Source of the DNA: Agapanthus africanus
Taxonomy: Eukaryota > Streptophyta > Magnoliopsida > Asparagales > Amaryllidaceae
DNA length: 64,000 nt
Reading direction: 5' to 3'
Assembly (NCBI GenBank): GCA_030015575.1
Contig: CM057342.1
Location: 259,246,867 to 259,310,866 of the forward strand
Positions 44,101 to 53,964 of this stretch are shown here, one piece after another; position 1 is the stretch's first letter, and each line of letters starts with the position of its first letter. Made by a program: the position numbers and the translations under genes. The notes under the pieces are model-generated. The model was not told the origin of the DNA. It was given only the letters and a program-made list of their open reading frames with translations, and ran no database searches.

Positions 44101-47100
44101 ATGGTGATAAGCAATGCAAATATGAACATGAATAAGCAGTACTAAGAAATAACAGAGCAGGGTAATGTGCAATGGTGACTAAACTATCCTGTCAGGTTTC
44201 TACTCTATAGTCTTTGAAATCAATTGATGAATCGTCGATGTAACTCAATAGTATCCCGTGCGTGCCCGGGACCACGGTCAAGATCCTCGGGGCTGAATCC
44301 GAGACGTGCCGCTAAGCAGTAAGAGGTAGTAGGATGGGCGAGTGATGTCAGCATCAACACTCCGGGGCTGGCCAAGCCCGTAAGACTGATCAGAACATGT
44401 ATCGAACTGTTGAGTTACAAGTCGGTTTCACCTTTGATTTCCCCATACCCCCAAGCTATGTATGTCAGGTCAGGTATTCAGTAGTCAAGGACTAACGCCA
44501 ACACAAAATCCGGTAAGAGTAGGTCTGTCTGGATAGACAGCAGGGATGGTCGGGTTTGTCGGCATTATGCATGAAATGTCATGGTACAACAGACTGAGTT
44601 GGTATGTGTGTATATGTCATGTGTAGCAGGGTCAGGCCAATATGTAGTGCAATCGGGTATGTGCTCACAACAGGTATACAATCAATAATGAACAGCAGCA
44701 GGAAACAGTAAATAACCATAATATTCCATGTAACCACAGTGATGTTTTGTATTCTCTTATTAACGGGTTCAAGCACCCTGGGGTGCAATAGTCACAAAGT
44801 GGAACAATATTAACCATACGTAATGAAACCACATGAAATTAAACTAAAATATAATAATTGTCTCAGGGGTGATTTAACAATTAAAGCGGATATGATCCAA
44901 TGGTCTTATTTAGTTGGAATATGGATTGATAGTGGGTTGATTAATTACGAGAAATTATTGTAACGATTCCATGTTAAAGATAACTGCAACTATCAATTCT
45001 AACTTACAATATAATATCAATTACCATCATTAAGTTGTTGTCTTATATAGTATGAATTCAATTGCGTGACAAGACTAGATCTCGCACGCTAGCATGTTAA
45101 AGCAAGTATTCAGATACTTGCCTCGACGGTTCTGCAATCTGGAACACGGATGCGATGTCGGCAGAAAACACGATATGGTAGCACGGGCCACGGATCGAGC
45201 CCCAACAGAGAACAACGGGATCACACGGACCAGGGCACTTCGCTGGAGCGTCGGGTTCGCCAAGACGGCACGGTCGGATTCCGGCAAAACACGGCAACGA
45301 GTTAGCAACATACGATAAACTTAATACGATCAGCGGGGGGGTGATTTGCACAAAAGGAAAGATGAGGAAGGCTTACAGAGAGATATACCAGGGTGACCCC
45401 GGCGGGCTCGACGGCGCTGGAACGCCGACGAGGCAACGACGGCGGCTGCGAAGGCTTGAACGGCCTCGGGTCTGTTGGTGAGGGTGTTGCGACGAGTAGC
45501 GGAGGGTGGTGGTCGGCTCTGGTGGTCGAGGGGGAAAGGAGGTGGTCGGAGGTGGCGCGGTGACGTCGAAGAGGGTCGACGGCGTGGTTCCCGACGAACC
45601 CGGGGATGGTGCAGGGTCGGGCTCGGGCTTGCTGGTGATCCGGCGAAGGGAGGATGAAGGCGTCGACGAGGTCGCGACGAGGAGGAGGAGAGGGAGTCGC
45701 GGGCGTCGTCGGTGGCTGGAGGCGACGTCGACGACGGGGTCTGCGGTGCGAAGGGTGGCGTCGGGGTTGGGTGCAGGCACGAAAGATGGACGGAGGAGGG
45801 AGGAAGCGGGTGCGGTGAGGTCGACGAGGTGGTGACGGCGACGGCGAGGTCGCGGGGAGGTCGGCGGCGAAGAACGAGGGGCAAGGGTTAGGGTTTCGGA
45901 GGGTTTCTCGTGGTCGAGAGATGAGCAGGGAGGCGGCTGCATGGGGAGAAGAAGAGGGGTTTAAATATATGAAGAGAGAGAGAGAGATTGAAGAGAGAGA
46001 GGGAAAGGATTTAGAGTAAGATAGAGAGAGAAGGAGAATGAGGAGAGAGACAGAGAGAGGCGGTTTGAAGGGGGCCCCACTCGTTTAAATAAGAGTTCGT
46101 GATTGGCTGGAGGCGAGATTTAAGAAGGAATTTGGAAGGATTTTGGAAAGATTTGCAGTGAAAGAATATATTTTCGTATATATATTTGTTTAAGATATTA
46201 AATTAAAACGGGCCTTTTTGGCGCGAAATGAAACATTTTCAAATCGCGCCCGGGTTGCGCCGAAATGTTCCAAATTCAAATTATAGGATTTTAAGCGGGT
46301 TCCAAATTTTGAAAAGAGGTGTTTAATGATTAAAATGCATGCCCCCAAGTCGGACACTTGTACGCGCGCGTAGTCATCCAAGTTTGCCCGTTTAGCCGAA
46401 CGGGACGGAATCTCGACACGCGGACGCTACCACGCGACTAGTGGCGACGAGTAGGCCAACATGGACACTTTTAATTTCATTTTAGGAGTTAAAATTTGTT
46501 ATGTGCCAAAATGACTTAACCGGTTAAAATTTTAGCAATAAACACCAGAAAATCAGGATAATTGGAAATGAGCAATAAATGACCCTCAACTAGTAATATA
46601 AATAGTATTATTGGGCTCGGGTGTTACACTACCGCTCGATCTAACAACGGCAAAACTCCTGATCAGTCTGCAACAAAGGTAGAGGATCTGGGCCATGCAA
46701 AACCCAGACGTCAGCGCGTCATAACATCAAGCAATAATAAATGAACAGGATACACGAGATATGCAGGCATGAATCATAAATAGTAACAAGTCAACATGGA
46801 TGTATAACAGTGAAGTGTATCAGTGTATGTGACGTGCAGTGATCAATCTAAATTGTGCTACTGGGTTGTCTACTCTAAAGTTTGTTTGAAATCAATTAAT
46901 GTAATCCTCCATGTAACTCAAAGGATATGTCCCGTTATCTCCCGGGACCACGGATCAGGAATATATGAACCAAGAGTGGTTCTGTCCCGTTACCCCCCGG
47001 GACCACGGATCAGGAATATATGAACCAAGAGTGGTTATGTCCCGTTACCCCCGGGACCACGGATCAAGATGTAAGAGTCACGAATGGCTCTGTCCCGTTA

Positions 47101-50100
47101 CCCCCCGGGACCACGGATCAAGTAATACCCTTTTAAGTTGCACTTTAGTTTACACTTTTGATTTCCCCATACCCCCAAGGTTATGTGTTCAAGTCAGGTA
47201 TTCAGTAATCAAGAACTAATGCCAACACAGGATCAGGTAAGAGCAGGTTTGTCTGGATAGACAACAGGAACGGTCCGTGAGGACTACATGTCAGGTTTGT
47301 TGGCATTAGACACGAAATCAAGTAACGGGTCAAGCCGTGGTACATCAGGTCGAGTCAAGTAGTGTACGGTACCATGTCGGGTCAGGTAATATGTGTAGCA
47401 AGTCATGTCAGGGTGCACAAGTATCACGTGGGTGCTCATAATCAAACTATAATCAGTATGGGTACACAAAACAAGTATGGGGTACTAATATAACAACAAA
47501 ATGGAATAATGTGATATGATATGCAAATAGATATAATTTCAAGTATATGGATGCACAGTTATCGATTAGGGTTACATTTATAGTTCCAATATTAATTAGG
47601 ATGCAATTTATTAAACATGGAGTGTTAATATCACAGTATTATGTAGTAATGTGATCTATGGATGCAATTATATGTATCTTAAATGCGATGGATGCAAACG
47701 GGTATCCGAAAAGTTATAAAACTATAAAATGGTAATGTGGGATGTACAACTAAGCAATATGTGATATAAATATTGATATCATAATATTAGTATGGATAGC
47801 ATATTCAAAGCGATTAATAACTATAAAAGTGGTATTGATTAACCATGCACAAGAAAGTTCCGTTCAGAAATTCAGCGTCACCCTGATTTGTAAAATAGCT
47901 TAAAAATAATAAACGTTCTCCAAAAGGGACGTGTCTTATACCAAAACAAAGATAATTCAATAAGGTTTTCAGTTTTATAAGTATAAGCATCTCGGGTTGT
48001 CCCTACAAAAAGTTATGAACATTCGAAGTTGAAAGTTTGCTGCTGGAATTTCCCTGGACAGCAGTTTGGAGACATTTTCATTTGTATTTTACGTTATTTA
48101 AACAATTTATTTTGCAAGTAAATATTTCATAGAGTTATAGTATTCTGAGTTAGCTTCGTAACGAACTAAAGAACGTATACTAATGATTTTTCCATGATTT
48201 ATAATGAATTTTATAAGATAAGGTGTACAGTAAATTTCAGATTTGTCATATCCGATTTTTCAACGGCGTTTCATGTGTAAACTATAATATTTTAAATATA
48301 TAATATCATAAAATGCAGATTATAAACTAATTAAAGATAATAATAAGAAATATTATGACGATGTATATTTTAATTGATATGGATGCAGTATAACGTAATC
48401 TAGTATGTCACAAGATAAGTTTTCATGATCTGGATTTTATATGATATAGACGGATGCAAACGGAATATCGAAACGTTATAAAATAAAACATGGGGCACTA
48501 GATTTAAACTATAGGTAAGGTATTTATTTAAATATGTATAAAATGAATTATATAGCATGTAGCAAGATTAACTTGCCTCGATGGGTCGCGAATCGGGAAA
48601 ACGGAACGTTAACCGTCGGCGGGAAAAACTCGCGACGGCGTACGGTTCACGGAATGAACCCAAACGACGAACAAAGGAACCACACGGGTCGGGGTACCTC
48701 GCTGGAACGTCGAGAAGTGTCACCGGCACGACGGAATTCCGGCAACAAAAGAACAGTTAAAAAAAATGAGAAACGAGACATGAAGCAAGAAGATAAAGAA
48801 TGATAAAGAGAAGTACGAGAGAATATATGAGAGAGAGAGAGAAAGTGGAGAGAGAGAGAGAGCTGCAGGTGGGGGCCCACGGAATTAAAAGGAACGTGAT
48901 TGGCTAAAGGGGAATCGTTAGTTAGGGATAAATATTAATTAAAGATTCAAAACATTTTAAGGAACGGTAGGATATATATATATATAGGTTAATTTAAAGA
49001 TTTAAAAGATAGGTAATGAACAGTAAGATATCAGGTTAGTTAGAAAAATATATGCGATGGTTTTAATAATATTAAAATTTGGGATTTTGGCGCCAAATAA
49101 AACATTTCCAAATCGCGCCCGGGTCGAGTCCAAAAATTTGAAATTGAAATAATAGGATTTTAAGCGGGATCCAAATTTTAAAATTAAGTGTTTTATGATT
49201 AAAAAGCATACCCCCAAAACGGACACATGTACGCGCTCGTAGAGTCCAAACTCGCCCGTTTCACTAAACGGGACAAGAACACAATACGCGGACGCTACCA
49301 CGAGGCTAGGGGTGTCAAGTAGGCCAAGATGAATATTTTCAATTTTATTTTAGATGCCAAAATTTGTTATATGTAGAAATGACTTTGCCGGGTAAATTTT
49401 TACAGTAAGCAACAAACAAGCAAGTTAAATGAAATGAGTACCACATTATGCTCAAACAGTAACTGAAAATAGTAGTATTGGGCTCGGGTGTTACATGGGT
49501 CGTCCAGGTGCTGGAACTCATGCTATTGGGCCGAGTTCTAGCGGCACGGGCGCAAGTGCCTATGCTGATGAAGCGAGCTCGAGTGGCACTGATGACACTG
49601 CTCCGAGTGCATGTGTCGACAAGCTAGGTTAAAGTGGCGCAGGCGTGAGTTTATCGGCGCATGAGCCTACTGCGGGGCAGTTCTCGAGCGATGTTTCTCC
49701 TCTCCCGACAAGTGCTATTTCTGGGGTTGCCGATGACGTAGGATCGATTCCATCCGATCCAGCGATTGAGGCATCCTCATTGGCTATGGTTGCGTGGGAG
49801 CCGGCCAAGGAGATCCTTGAGGCTGAGGCGCTGTTTGGGGAATCCACCGAGCCTATGGAGATTGATGCCAAGGCTGGAGAAATTTTGACTACTCCCCCCT
49901 TAAGGTCACCCAGGCACTTGTGCCGGTTCAACCAGAAGGTATAAATTGCTTCGAAGTTAGACTTTTTTAGTCGAAATTTATATTTATCGACCGACTATCT
50001 TTCATTTGACCCGACCTAATAGGCGAGGCTAACGAGGATTTGGAAGCTGATCAAATGATGGCGCTTCTTCCTAGCCCGGAGATTCTAGTGTATGTCCAGT

Positions 50101-53100
50101 TCATCCCGCGGGAGAGCCATCCGGGTGTACTTAGTGGCACTTATGTGGGCATAAATGCCTTCATCGGGTCAATCCGCCGGACCCAGAAGAGTTCGTAGCA
50201 TATATCAACCCCACCCTCATGACCATGGCCAATCTAGGGATTGGCACGGGTCTTCTTCGGGCCCAGATAAAGGCGACCCTCATTGATCTCTGCTGGTTGA
50301 GCCGGGTTGCTATCATATGAGAGCCTGCTAAGCCTACCGCTTTCCTTTTTTTTTTTTGGCAAAAGCATGCAAATAGAATTATTCTATTCATGTGTTAATT
50401 GTATTCCTTATTATGTTATGCCTTTCCATCAATTATTATCTTCTTTCCTTTCCTTGTTAGCAGCTACCATATAATTATTTTCATTCATTAATTGATGGCT
50501 TTGATAATTTTATTCTCCTTTTTTCTAGAAATATTTAACATATATTTATATGCGTGTATGTATTTATGTACGTATGTATTGATATTACTATATACATTAC
50601 CATATATGATATATATACATATTTATGTATATAAAAACATTAGTTATCACTAAACTGAAACTGAAACTCAATCCGAGACTCTAACGAAACTAGCTGAAAC
50701 CGATATCTTGTACCTTGTTCTTAACAGTAATAAAATCTTGCACTGCTAAGTATTAATGTCATGATTATGGAACTTTGCACTATTCTAGGTCTATTTTGCT
50801 TAGACTCATTCCTCTTTTTGGTTTGACGTTTTTAAATCTGACATGCTATATGTTGCCCGAGTTTTCTTACTGCAAACCATCTTCCTGATTTTCCACCAAA
50901 CTTTCTTGGATTTTATTGATCCAGTTCTCATAATTCCAGATATCAAGATTAATTTATACCAATTCTGGCGTTGCCATCTTGGCTTTAGCATCCAATGCCA
51001 TCCATTTACTTTGGAAGTGGCCACGTAATGATCGCAACTCGAGTGGAAAGGTAAGGGGATCCCCCGCCTGATCGCCCCTTTTTTAAATTTTTTTTCCCAA
51101 TTAGATGCTAATTTTTAACTTTAACTATCAAATGTTACATTGTGCAGGCAACTGCAAGTGTGGCTCCTCAGCTATGGCAACCACCAAGTGGCATACTGAT
51201 GACCAATGATATAACAGACACAAATCCTGAGGAAGCAGTGCCTTGCTTTGCTTTGTCGAAGAATGACTCTTATGTCATGTCTGCATCAGGCGGAAAAATT
51301 TCCCTTTTTAACATGATGACGTTTAAGGTTAGGTTTGAACTATTAAAGTCGCTAGCTTTTGTGTAATGTCCTGCAACAAAATCACATCAAATTCTAGAAT
51401 TTTTCTTTTAATGCAAATTTAGTATTTATGGAGGGTTATACGTAAACTTCCGAAGAATGAAAATGGAATAATGTGTATGGTTGAAAAGAATGCCCCCCCC
51501 CCCCCCTTCTAAGATAATGAATAAAGAGGCAAGGGTCACTCGATTAGATTTTAAACAAAACTCAAACGACAAACCCTTTGAATGGAGTTTGCATTATAAC
51601 AGTAGAGATGGATGTTCCAATGTAAATATTACATTGCAGTTGTAACATTTAATTTGCATTTGATGAGTGCAGACCATGACAACTTTCATGCCTCCGCCAC
51701 CAGCCGCAACATTTCTAGCATTCCATCCTCAAGATAACAACATTATTGCCATTGGAATGGATGATTCAACCATCCAGATCTATAATGTCCGAGTTGATGA
51801 GGTTTGACTTTACCAAAATAAGTGTTTGAGCTGCTGCTCACTTTGTTAGCAACATCTGTAACTACAGATCCATTTTTAATGCAGGTTAAAAGTAAATTGA
51901 GAGGCCACTCCAAAAGAATCACTGGACTTGCCTTCTCCCATGTTTTAAATGTGTTGGTGTCATCTGGAGCTGATGCCCAGGTAAAATATTTTTATTTTCT
52001 TATTTAACCCCCCTTCCCCCATAGGTTGTATTTCGTTGGAGAGAAAATGACGGAAAAGAAAGAGAAATGGAAAGAGAGAAGAAAAGAAAATCTTGTGTGG
52101 AAATAAGACCACTTGGATAGAAGATCATTCAGAAAACAACTACTCTTTGAATTTCACACTTATTTCAAACTATAGATTCTGCACAATTTTTGTATGTCAG
52201 CTGAAATTCAAACTATGAGTTTTGAACAAAATCTGACAACTTTCTCACTTTGACTTTGTTAGGGAGGAAAGGAAAAGATTAGCTTTTCTTGGCTAAAATT
52301 TCTACAATTTTGTTTCTGTACTCCTTTTCCATTTTCCCTTTAGACCAAGTAACAAAACTTTCTTTCTTTAATTTTCATTTCCTTTCCTTCAACTTCTCTC
52401 GAGGCCAAGAACCGCCCTAGAGAATTCACAACTTGAAACTTCATTTGGCAGAACATTTGTGTTTTTATTGTTTCTCTTCTTTAGTCATGTGTATTGTTAT
52501 TTTTCCCCTATAGCTTTGCGTTTGGAGTACAGATGGGTGGGAGAAGCAGAAGAACAAACCTTTGCAGATTCCTGCTGGGCGAACTCCAAATGCAGTTTCA
52601 GATACTAAAGTACAGTTTCATCAGGATCAGATACATTTCCTTGTTGTACATGAGACACAAATTGCTATATATGAAGCCAATAAGTTAGACTGTGTGAAGC
52701 TGGTATTTTTTTACAATTCACTCTTTTGAGAGATGCAATATTTTTGATTTCTTTGATTTTCTAAATAAGTTTTTATGTTCTTTAGTGGATACCTCGTGAA
52801 AATTCAGCTCCAATATCCCACGCCACATTCTCGTGCGACAGCCAATTGATATATGCAAGCTTCTTGGATGCTACTGTCTGCATCTTTAATTCTAGAGATC
52901 TTAAACTTCGTTGTCGAATCAGTCCAGCTGCTTATCTTCCTGCTAATGTCAGGTAAATATTAGGTCACGAGAGAAGGTTAACCGTAGATTTGAATCCGAA
53001 TCTCTCTTCTAGTTGCTGTTCATTTTCAACTTGCATGATTTCATCTTTTGAAGCTTTAACCTAAAAACTACTGGATAAGTCTTTTCATTTAGTTGGATCA

Positions 53101-53964
53101 TCTTTCCTTTTGAGTCAAAACAGCTGGGCAAAGGATAGTGTCGGAGCCATAGTTTCATGAAAAATTTAGCAAATACTTTCAATTTAGTAACTAAATTTCT
53201 TGAGCAGACAGTCTAAACCCAAAGACAACTTCATTATGCACCCAAAATCATGGGCAACAAAATTGCTAAGGCAACTTCAAATATTGTTTAGAGTTTTAAC
53301 TCAATTTTTATAAATTAGCTTAACCCATTTTACTTAATTAAATTCATAAATTAATATTCAAGGAAATGCATGTAAGATACCTGGGCTACTGAAAACTTGT
53401 GGCGGATTTTAAATTAGAATACTTGAAAGTTATATCTTTATGCTCTTTTCGGATCTACCAACATGTAGCCTTAACCCATTTACTTAATTAAACACATATA
53501 AATTATTATTCAAGGAAATGCATGTAAGATACCTGGGATACTGAAAACTTGTGGCGAATTTTTAATGAATATTTGAAAGTTCTATCTTTACGCTCTCTTT
53601 GGATCTACCAACATGTAGCCTCAACTATTTCTGCTTATTGCGCGTTCATTATTATTGAACAGTTGTGATAGCATATTCCCTTATTTCTTTTGTTAGTTAT
53701 AAATTTGGTGATTGCAGCGATATAATTTTGGTTTGTATTTGATCTTTCAGCTCAACTGCTTTCCCACTTGTAATTACTGCTCATCCCTCAGAGCCAAATC
53801 AGTTTGCTTTAGGGCTAACAGATGGCGGGGTTCACGTCTTGGAGCCACTCGAATCTGAAGGGAAATGGGGTGTGGCCCCGCCTGCTGAGAATGGATCAGC
53901 GAGCAGCATGTCTCCATCATCGGCGGCTGGAGCTGCCGGAGGTTCGGATCAACCACAGAGGTGA
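25403..53964 (+). CDS. TPL/TPR: TOPLESS-family transcriptional co-repressor, 25 coding exons, intact
   Basis: Coding exons sum to 3405 bp, 1134 residues plus stop, close to the roughly 1130 residues of TOPLESS and its relatives. The start [20 protein letters not shown] is the family's invariant LisH opening. Order: LisH (about 4-36), CTLH (about 34-92), CRA-type helices to about 180, a Pro-rich linker (about 200-340), then WD40 repeats to about 1100; the C-terminus ends DQPQR. Family members are nuclear tetramers that bind EAR-motif (LxLxL) repressors through the N-terminal domain and recruit histone deacetylases, in auxin, jasmonate and floral pathways. Residue 176 is Asn, the wild-type state at the tpl-1 site. 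All 24 introns are GT-AG and frames join throughout. The TPL versus TPR subgroup cannot be fixed by eye. Confidence 0.96.
26263..26443 (+). mobile_element. TRIM-like solo LTR, 181 bp
   Basis: It begins TGTTGAGAATATAGTCCCAC and ends TTTTACA, has TG...CA termini, and is flanked by a perfect 5-bp duplication ATTAT (26258-26262 and 26444-26448). The opening AGTCCCACATC word is common in small plant terminal-repeat (TRIM-like) elements. A single LTR with a target duplication implies LTR-LTR recombination after insertion. Confidence 0.85.
26472..27555 (+). repeat. Direct tandem duplication, unit about 542 bp
   Basis: The segment from GCATGCTAATCAATTTGTC to AAAAAGGTCGCTAAAATATG is followed by a second copy at an offset of 542 bp, with scattered differences of a few percent. 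It is not coding and lies wholly inside intron 4. Confidence 0.9.
28093..28345 (+). repeat. Tandem array, 58-bp unit, four copies
   Basis: AGATATATTCATGGACCTT recurs at 28121, 28179, 28237 and 28295, exactly 58 bp apart, within units that also contain AATCC(A/G)TTCTTTAC. Copies are nearly identical, so the array is recent or kept uniform. Confidence 0.9.
29181..29791 (+). CDS. TOPLESS-type gene, exons 5-7: end of N-terminal domain and Pro-rich linker
   Basis: Coding exons 29181-29355, 29445-29568 and 29679-29791 encode residues 178-315. They contain the conserved [20 protein letters not shown] opening, the linker with LAGWMSNPP, and the basic AKRPRP stretch that may serve nuclear import. Confidence 0.95.
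29862..30410 (+). mobile_element. Possible small retroelement remnant with direct repeats, interrupted by a MITE
   Basis: AGAACCCAACAACTTAAGCT with GGGTAAAGTGGTT occurs at about 29862-29906 and again split around the MITE (about 30077-30090 and 30373-30410). After the first copy, ATGGTATCAAGG resembles the tRNA-Met primer site found beside plant LTRs. A very small LTR or TRIM-like element is possible, but its outer ends are not clear. Confidence 0.4.
30093..30370. mobile_element. Tourist-like MITE, 278 bp, in intron 7
   Basis: The left end reads GGCCTTTTTTGG and the reverse complement of the right end GGCCCTGTTTGG. It is flanked by TTA at 30090-30092 and 30371-30373. Internal sequence pairs GGAGTTG/CAACTCC-like arms in places. 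It is the same superfamily as the element at 22449. Confidence 0.8.
30521..32951 (+). CDS. TOPLESS-type gene, exons 8-18: first half of the WD40 region
   Basis: Coding exons 30521-30683, 30803-30912, 31019-31088, 31196-31269, 31359-31454, 31529-31624, 31721-31848, 31948-32182, 32307-32471, 32558-32647 and 32805-32951 encode residues 316-773. WD40 signatures include [31 protein letters not shown] and [10 protein letters not shown]. Exon 18 ends in phase 0 with LRPSK, immediately before the giant intron. Confidence 0.95.
33245..33690 (+). mobile_element. RTE-type LINE remnant, reverse-transcriptase fragment
   Basis: Around 33285-33330 the translation reads [12 protein letters not shown], matching the catalytic WCMLFADD(I/V)VL block of plant RTE-type LINE reverse transcriptase. 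Further on, 33464-33685 encodes the downstream block with [11 protein letters not shown] and [12 protein letters not shown], matching LKWRSASGVLC and YRTAVRPAMLYG of such elements. The catalytic block has Asn-Asp in place of Ala-Asp-Asp and is followed by in-frame stops; the intervening palm region is partly lost. It is a decayed, 5'-truncated copy. Confidence 0.75.
33691..34264 (+). other. Intron segment, no gene seen
   Basis: It contains GGCGATTTCAGATCGGCG and TTTCGGTCGGCCGGG near 33837-33912, words common in dispersed plant repeats, and AT-rich sequence. Nothing coding is recognised. Confidence 0.5.
34265..34401. mobile_element. Small fold-back or MITE-like element, about 137 bp
   Basis: Terminal inverted repeats GGACCCTGTAGGGA (left) and TGCCTACAGGGTCT (right) pair with few mismatches. 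The middle holds another inverted repeat (GGGCTTATTTGCAAATAAGTCC-like, split here for length: GGGCTTATTT / AAATAAGTCC) and CCACGTG. No clear target duplication was found. Confidence 0.45.
36787..39709 (-). repeat. 3' LTR of the Tekay-type element
   Basis: Read on the minus strand it runs TGTAACACCCGAGCC ... GGGGCGTGACA, 2,923 bp. It contains a GC-rich block (38457-39030) that is absent from the related LTR around it. Confidence 0.92.
38457..39060 (-). promoter_or_regulatory. GC-rich promoter-and-start-codon-like block inside the LTR
   Basis: On the minus strand a TATA-like CATATATTTAAAC (about 39040-39052) is followed by a CT-rich leader, an ATG at 39023 and an open frame of 188 codons rich in Pro, Ser and Arg. 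The AAACCCTAACCC word near the ATG resembles teloboxes of plant housekeeping promoters. The block recurs at about 45373-45980 in the other LTR, as expected. The related outer LTR (46634-49495) lacks it. It may be a captured host gene start or a family-specific LTR module. Confidence 0.5.
39710..40856 (-). CDS. Integrase core and chromodomain-like part of the Tekay-type pol
   Basis: The ORF at 39921-40856 carries the integrase catalytic core ([15 protein letters not shown], then SDRDTRF, then [12 protein letters not shown]) and the [10 protein letters not shown] segment of the C-terminal domain. A chromodomain-like segment follows toward 39780 (words such as VLVSWGN and STWE on the minus strand). 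Chromodomains of this group are thought to steer insertion to heterochromatin. Part of a fossil. Confidence 0.85.
40811..42274 (-). CDS. Reverse transcriptase, RNase H and integrase zinc-finger part of pol
   Basis: The 487-residue ORF has the RT catalytic block [11 protein letters not shown], the [11 protein letters not shown] and [11 protein letters not shown] blocks, the RNase H region with [12 protein letters not shown] and FTDHKSLKY, and the His/Cys zinc finger that starts integrase. The order RT, RNase H, integrase is Ty3-type. Confidence 0.92.
   Translation of the reverse strand: MRSGYHQVRVKAEDFCKTAFRTRYGHFECLVMPFGVTNAPAIFMDLMNRIFSPFLDQFIVVFIDDILVYSKSPEEHAEHLRIALQTLRQEKLFAKMSKCEFWLEEVKFLGHVVSGDGIAVDPEKIAAVRDWHIPKNVAEIRSFLGLAGYYRRFVENFARLAEPLTKLTRKEVPFVWADGCALAFETLKQKLITAPILTVPDDSGGLVIHSDASGKGLGCVLMQNGKVVAYASRQLKTHEKNYPTHDLELAAVIFALKIWRHYLLGERVEVFTDHKSLKYVFTQKELNMRQRRWLELMADYDLDLKYHPGKVNVVPDALSRLPAIQILTAQREIIADFRRFDLEVVLPHATGQLMQLQVQSSLVEKIKAAQSQDPRLQKFREQVGAGLRTDLLIHEDGSLRYGSRVCVPKGDVREERMKEAHSSAYSVHPGGTRMYRDIRQHFWWEGMKREIARFVAKCLVCQQVKAEHQRVAGCCNHFRFLSGSGNI
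42312..42671 (-). CDS. Start of the reverse-transcriptase domain of pol
   Basis: The open stretch has [38 protein letters not shown] and MCIDYRELN, the classical opening of a Ty3 reverse transcriptase. Fossil part; not joined here to its neighbour. Confidence 0.85.
   Translation of the reverse strand: MGVDGNVEPATVRDFMDVFADISGLPPKRDVEFAIDLVPGAAPVSKSYYPMAPVELEEIKKQVGELLEKRWIRSSNSPWGAPVLLVKKKDGTRRMCIDYRELNRVTLRTSTRSLALENF
42672..43680 (-). other. 5' interior of the Tekay-type element
   Basis: No ORF of recognisable function is seen. The sequence is element-derived and decayed or rearranged. Confidence 0.5.
43681..43693 (-). other. Primer binding site, tRNA-iMet type
   Basis: On the minus strand it reads TGGTATCAGAGCC, the standard plant site complementary to the 3' end of initiator tRNA-Met. 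It lies 9 bp from the 5' LTR, which confirms the orientation of the element. Confidence 0.9.
43703..46628 (-). repeat. 5' LTR of the Tekay-type element
   Basis: 2,926 bp, nearly identical to 36787-39709, including the GC-rich block (about 45373-45980) and GA-rich microsatellites near 45970-46060. Confidence 0.92.
46928..47120 (+). repeat. Tandem repeat of about 55 bp in the outer LTR, four units
   Basis: CCCGGGACCACGGATCA recurs at 46941, 46996, 47050 and 47104. The inner element's LTR has only one such unit (near 37350 and 44269), so the expansion is specific to the outer LTR. Confidence 0.85.
50940..53964 (+). CDS. TOPLESS-type gene, exons 19-25: second half of the WD40 region and stop
   Basis: Coding exons 50940-51050, 51148-51327, 51673-51801, 51885-51980, 52514-52702, 52786-52952 and 53751-53964 encode residues 774-1134. 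They open with [16 protein letters not shown], include [35 protein letters not shown] and [13 protein letters not shown], and end DQPQR before TGA at 53962-53964. Intron 20 contains a run of 14 C (51493-51506). Confidence 0.95.
53322..53625 (+). repeat. Direct duplication, unit about 152 bp, in intron 24
   Basis: A segment containing AGGAAATGCATGTAAGATAC and ATCTACCAACATGTAGCC is present twice with a 152-bp offset and some divergence. Non-coding. Confidence 0.85.

Larger units (their letters stand above)
36787..46628 (-). mobile_element. Ty3 chromovirus, Tekay/Del type, young, broken
   Basis: Two nearly identical LTRs (36787-39709 and 43703-46628) flank a 3,993-bp interior on the minus strand. 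The 5-bp duplication CTACC at 36782-36786 and 46629-46633 is perfect. A tRNA-iMet primer site sits at 43681-43693, and GAATTTCGAGGACGAAATTC, typical before the 3' LTR of Tekay-type elements, at about 39729-39748. I counted about 16 single-base differences between LTRs over 2.9 kb, roughly 0.5%, hence a very recent insertion. The interior has reverse transcriptase, RNase H, integrase and a chromodomain-like tail, but is short for the family. It looks broken at a handful of places. Confidence 0.92.
36536..49495 (-). mobile_element. Solo-type LTR of a Tekay-related family, split by the young chromovirus
   Basis: The segments 36536-36786 and 46634-49495 form one LTR of about 3.1 kb, from TGTCACTCCCCGC to GGGTGTTACA, oriented on the minus strand. 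It is clearly related to, but diverged from, the LTRs of the element inserted in it, so the younger element landed in a homologous LTR. Flanking CGGGT/TGGGT is a decayed 5-bp duplication. No matching partner LTR is present, so it is probably a solo LTR. Confidence 0.75.
34440..50345 (+). mobile_element. Old unidentified element with coding remnants, split by an LTR insertion
   Basis: Two segments, 34440-36535 and 49496-50345, appear to belong together: the LTR between them is flanked by CGGGT and TGGGT, and Ser/Thr/Ala-rich coding-like sequence continues on both sides. Open stretches include 34737-35279 (180 residues, Arg-rich, unrecognised), 35203-35490 and 49645-49944. They do not match host families I know; a transposon-derived hypothetical protein is the best guess. 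Outer ends were not found. It is broken in many places and is the oldest layer of the nest. Confidence 0.4.
32952..50939 (+). other. Intron 18, 17,988 bp, filled with nested transposable elements
   Basis: Donor GTAACT, acceptor TTCCAG. It is phase 0 between LRPSK and ISRLIYTN. Original intron sequence seems to remain at 32952-33240 and about 50350-50939; the rest is a LINE remnant, a fold-back element, an older unidentified element, an LTR and a chromovirus. The exons either side are intact, so the gene is probably still spliced across this block. Confidence 0.9.
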
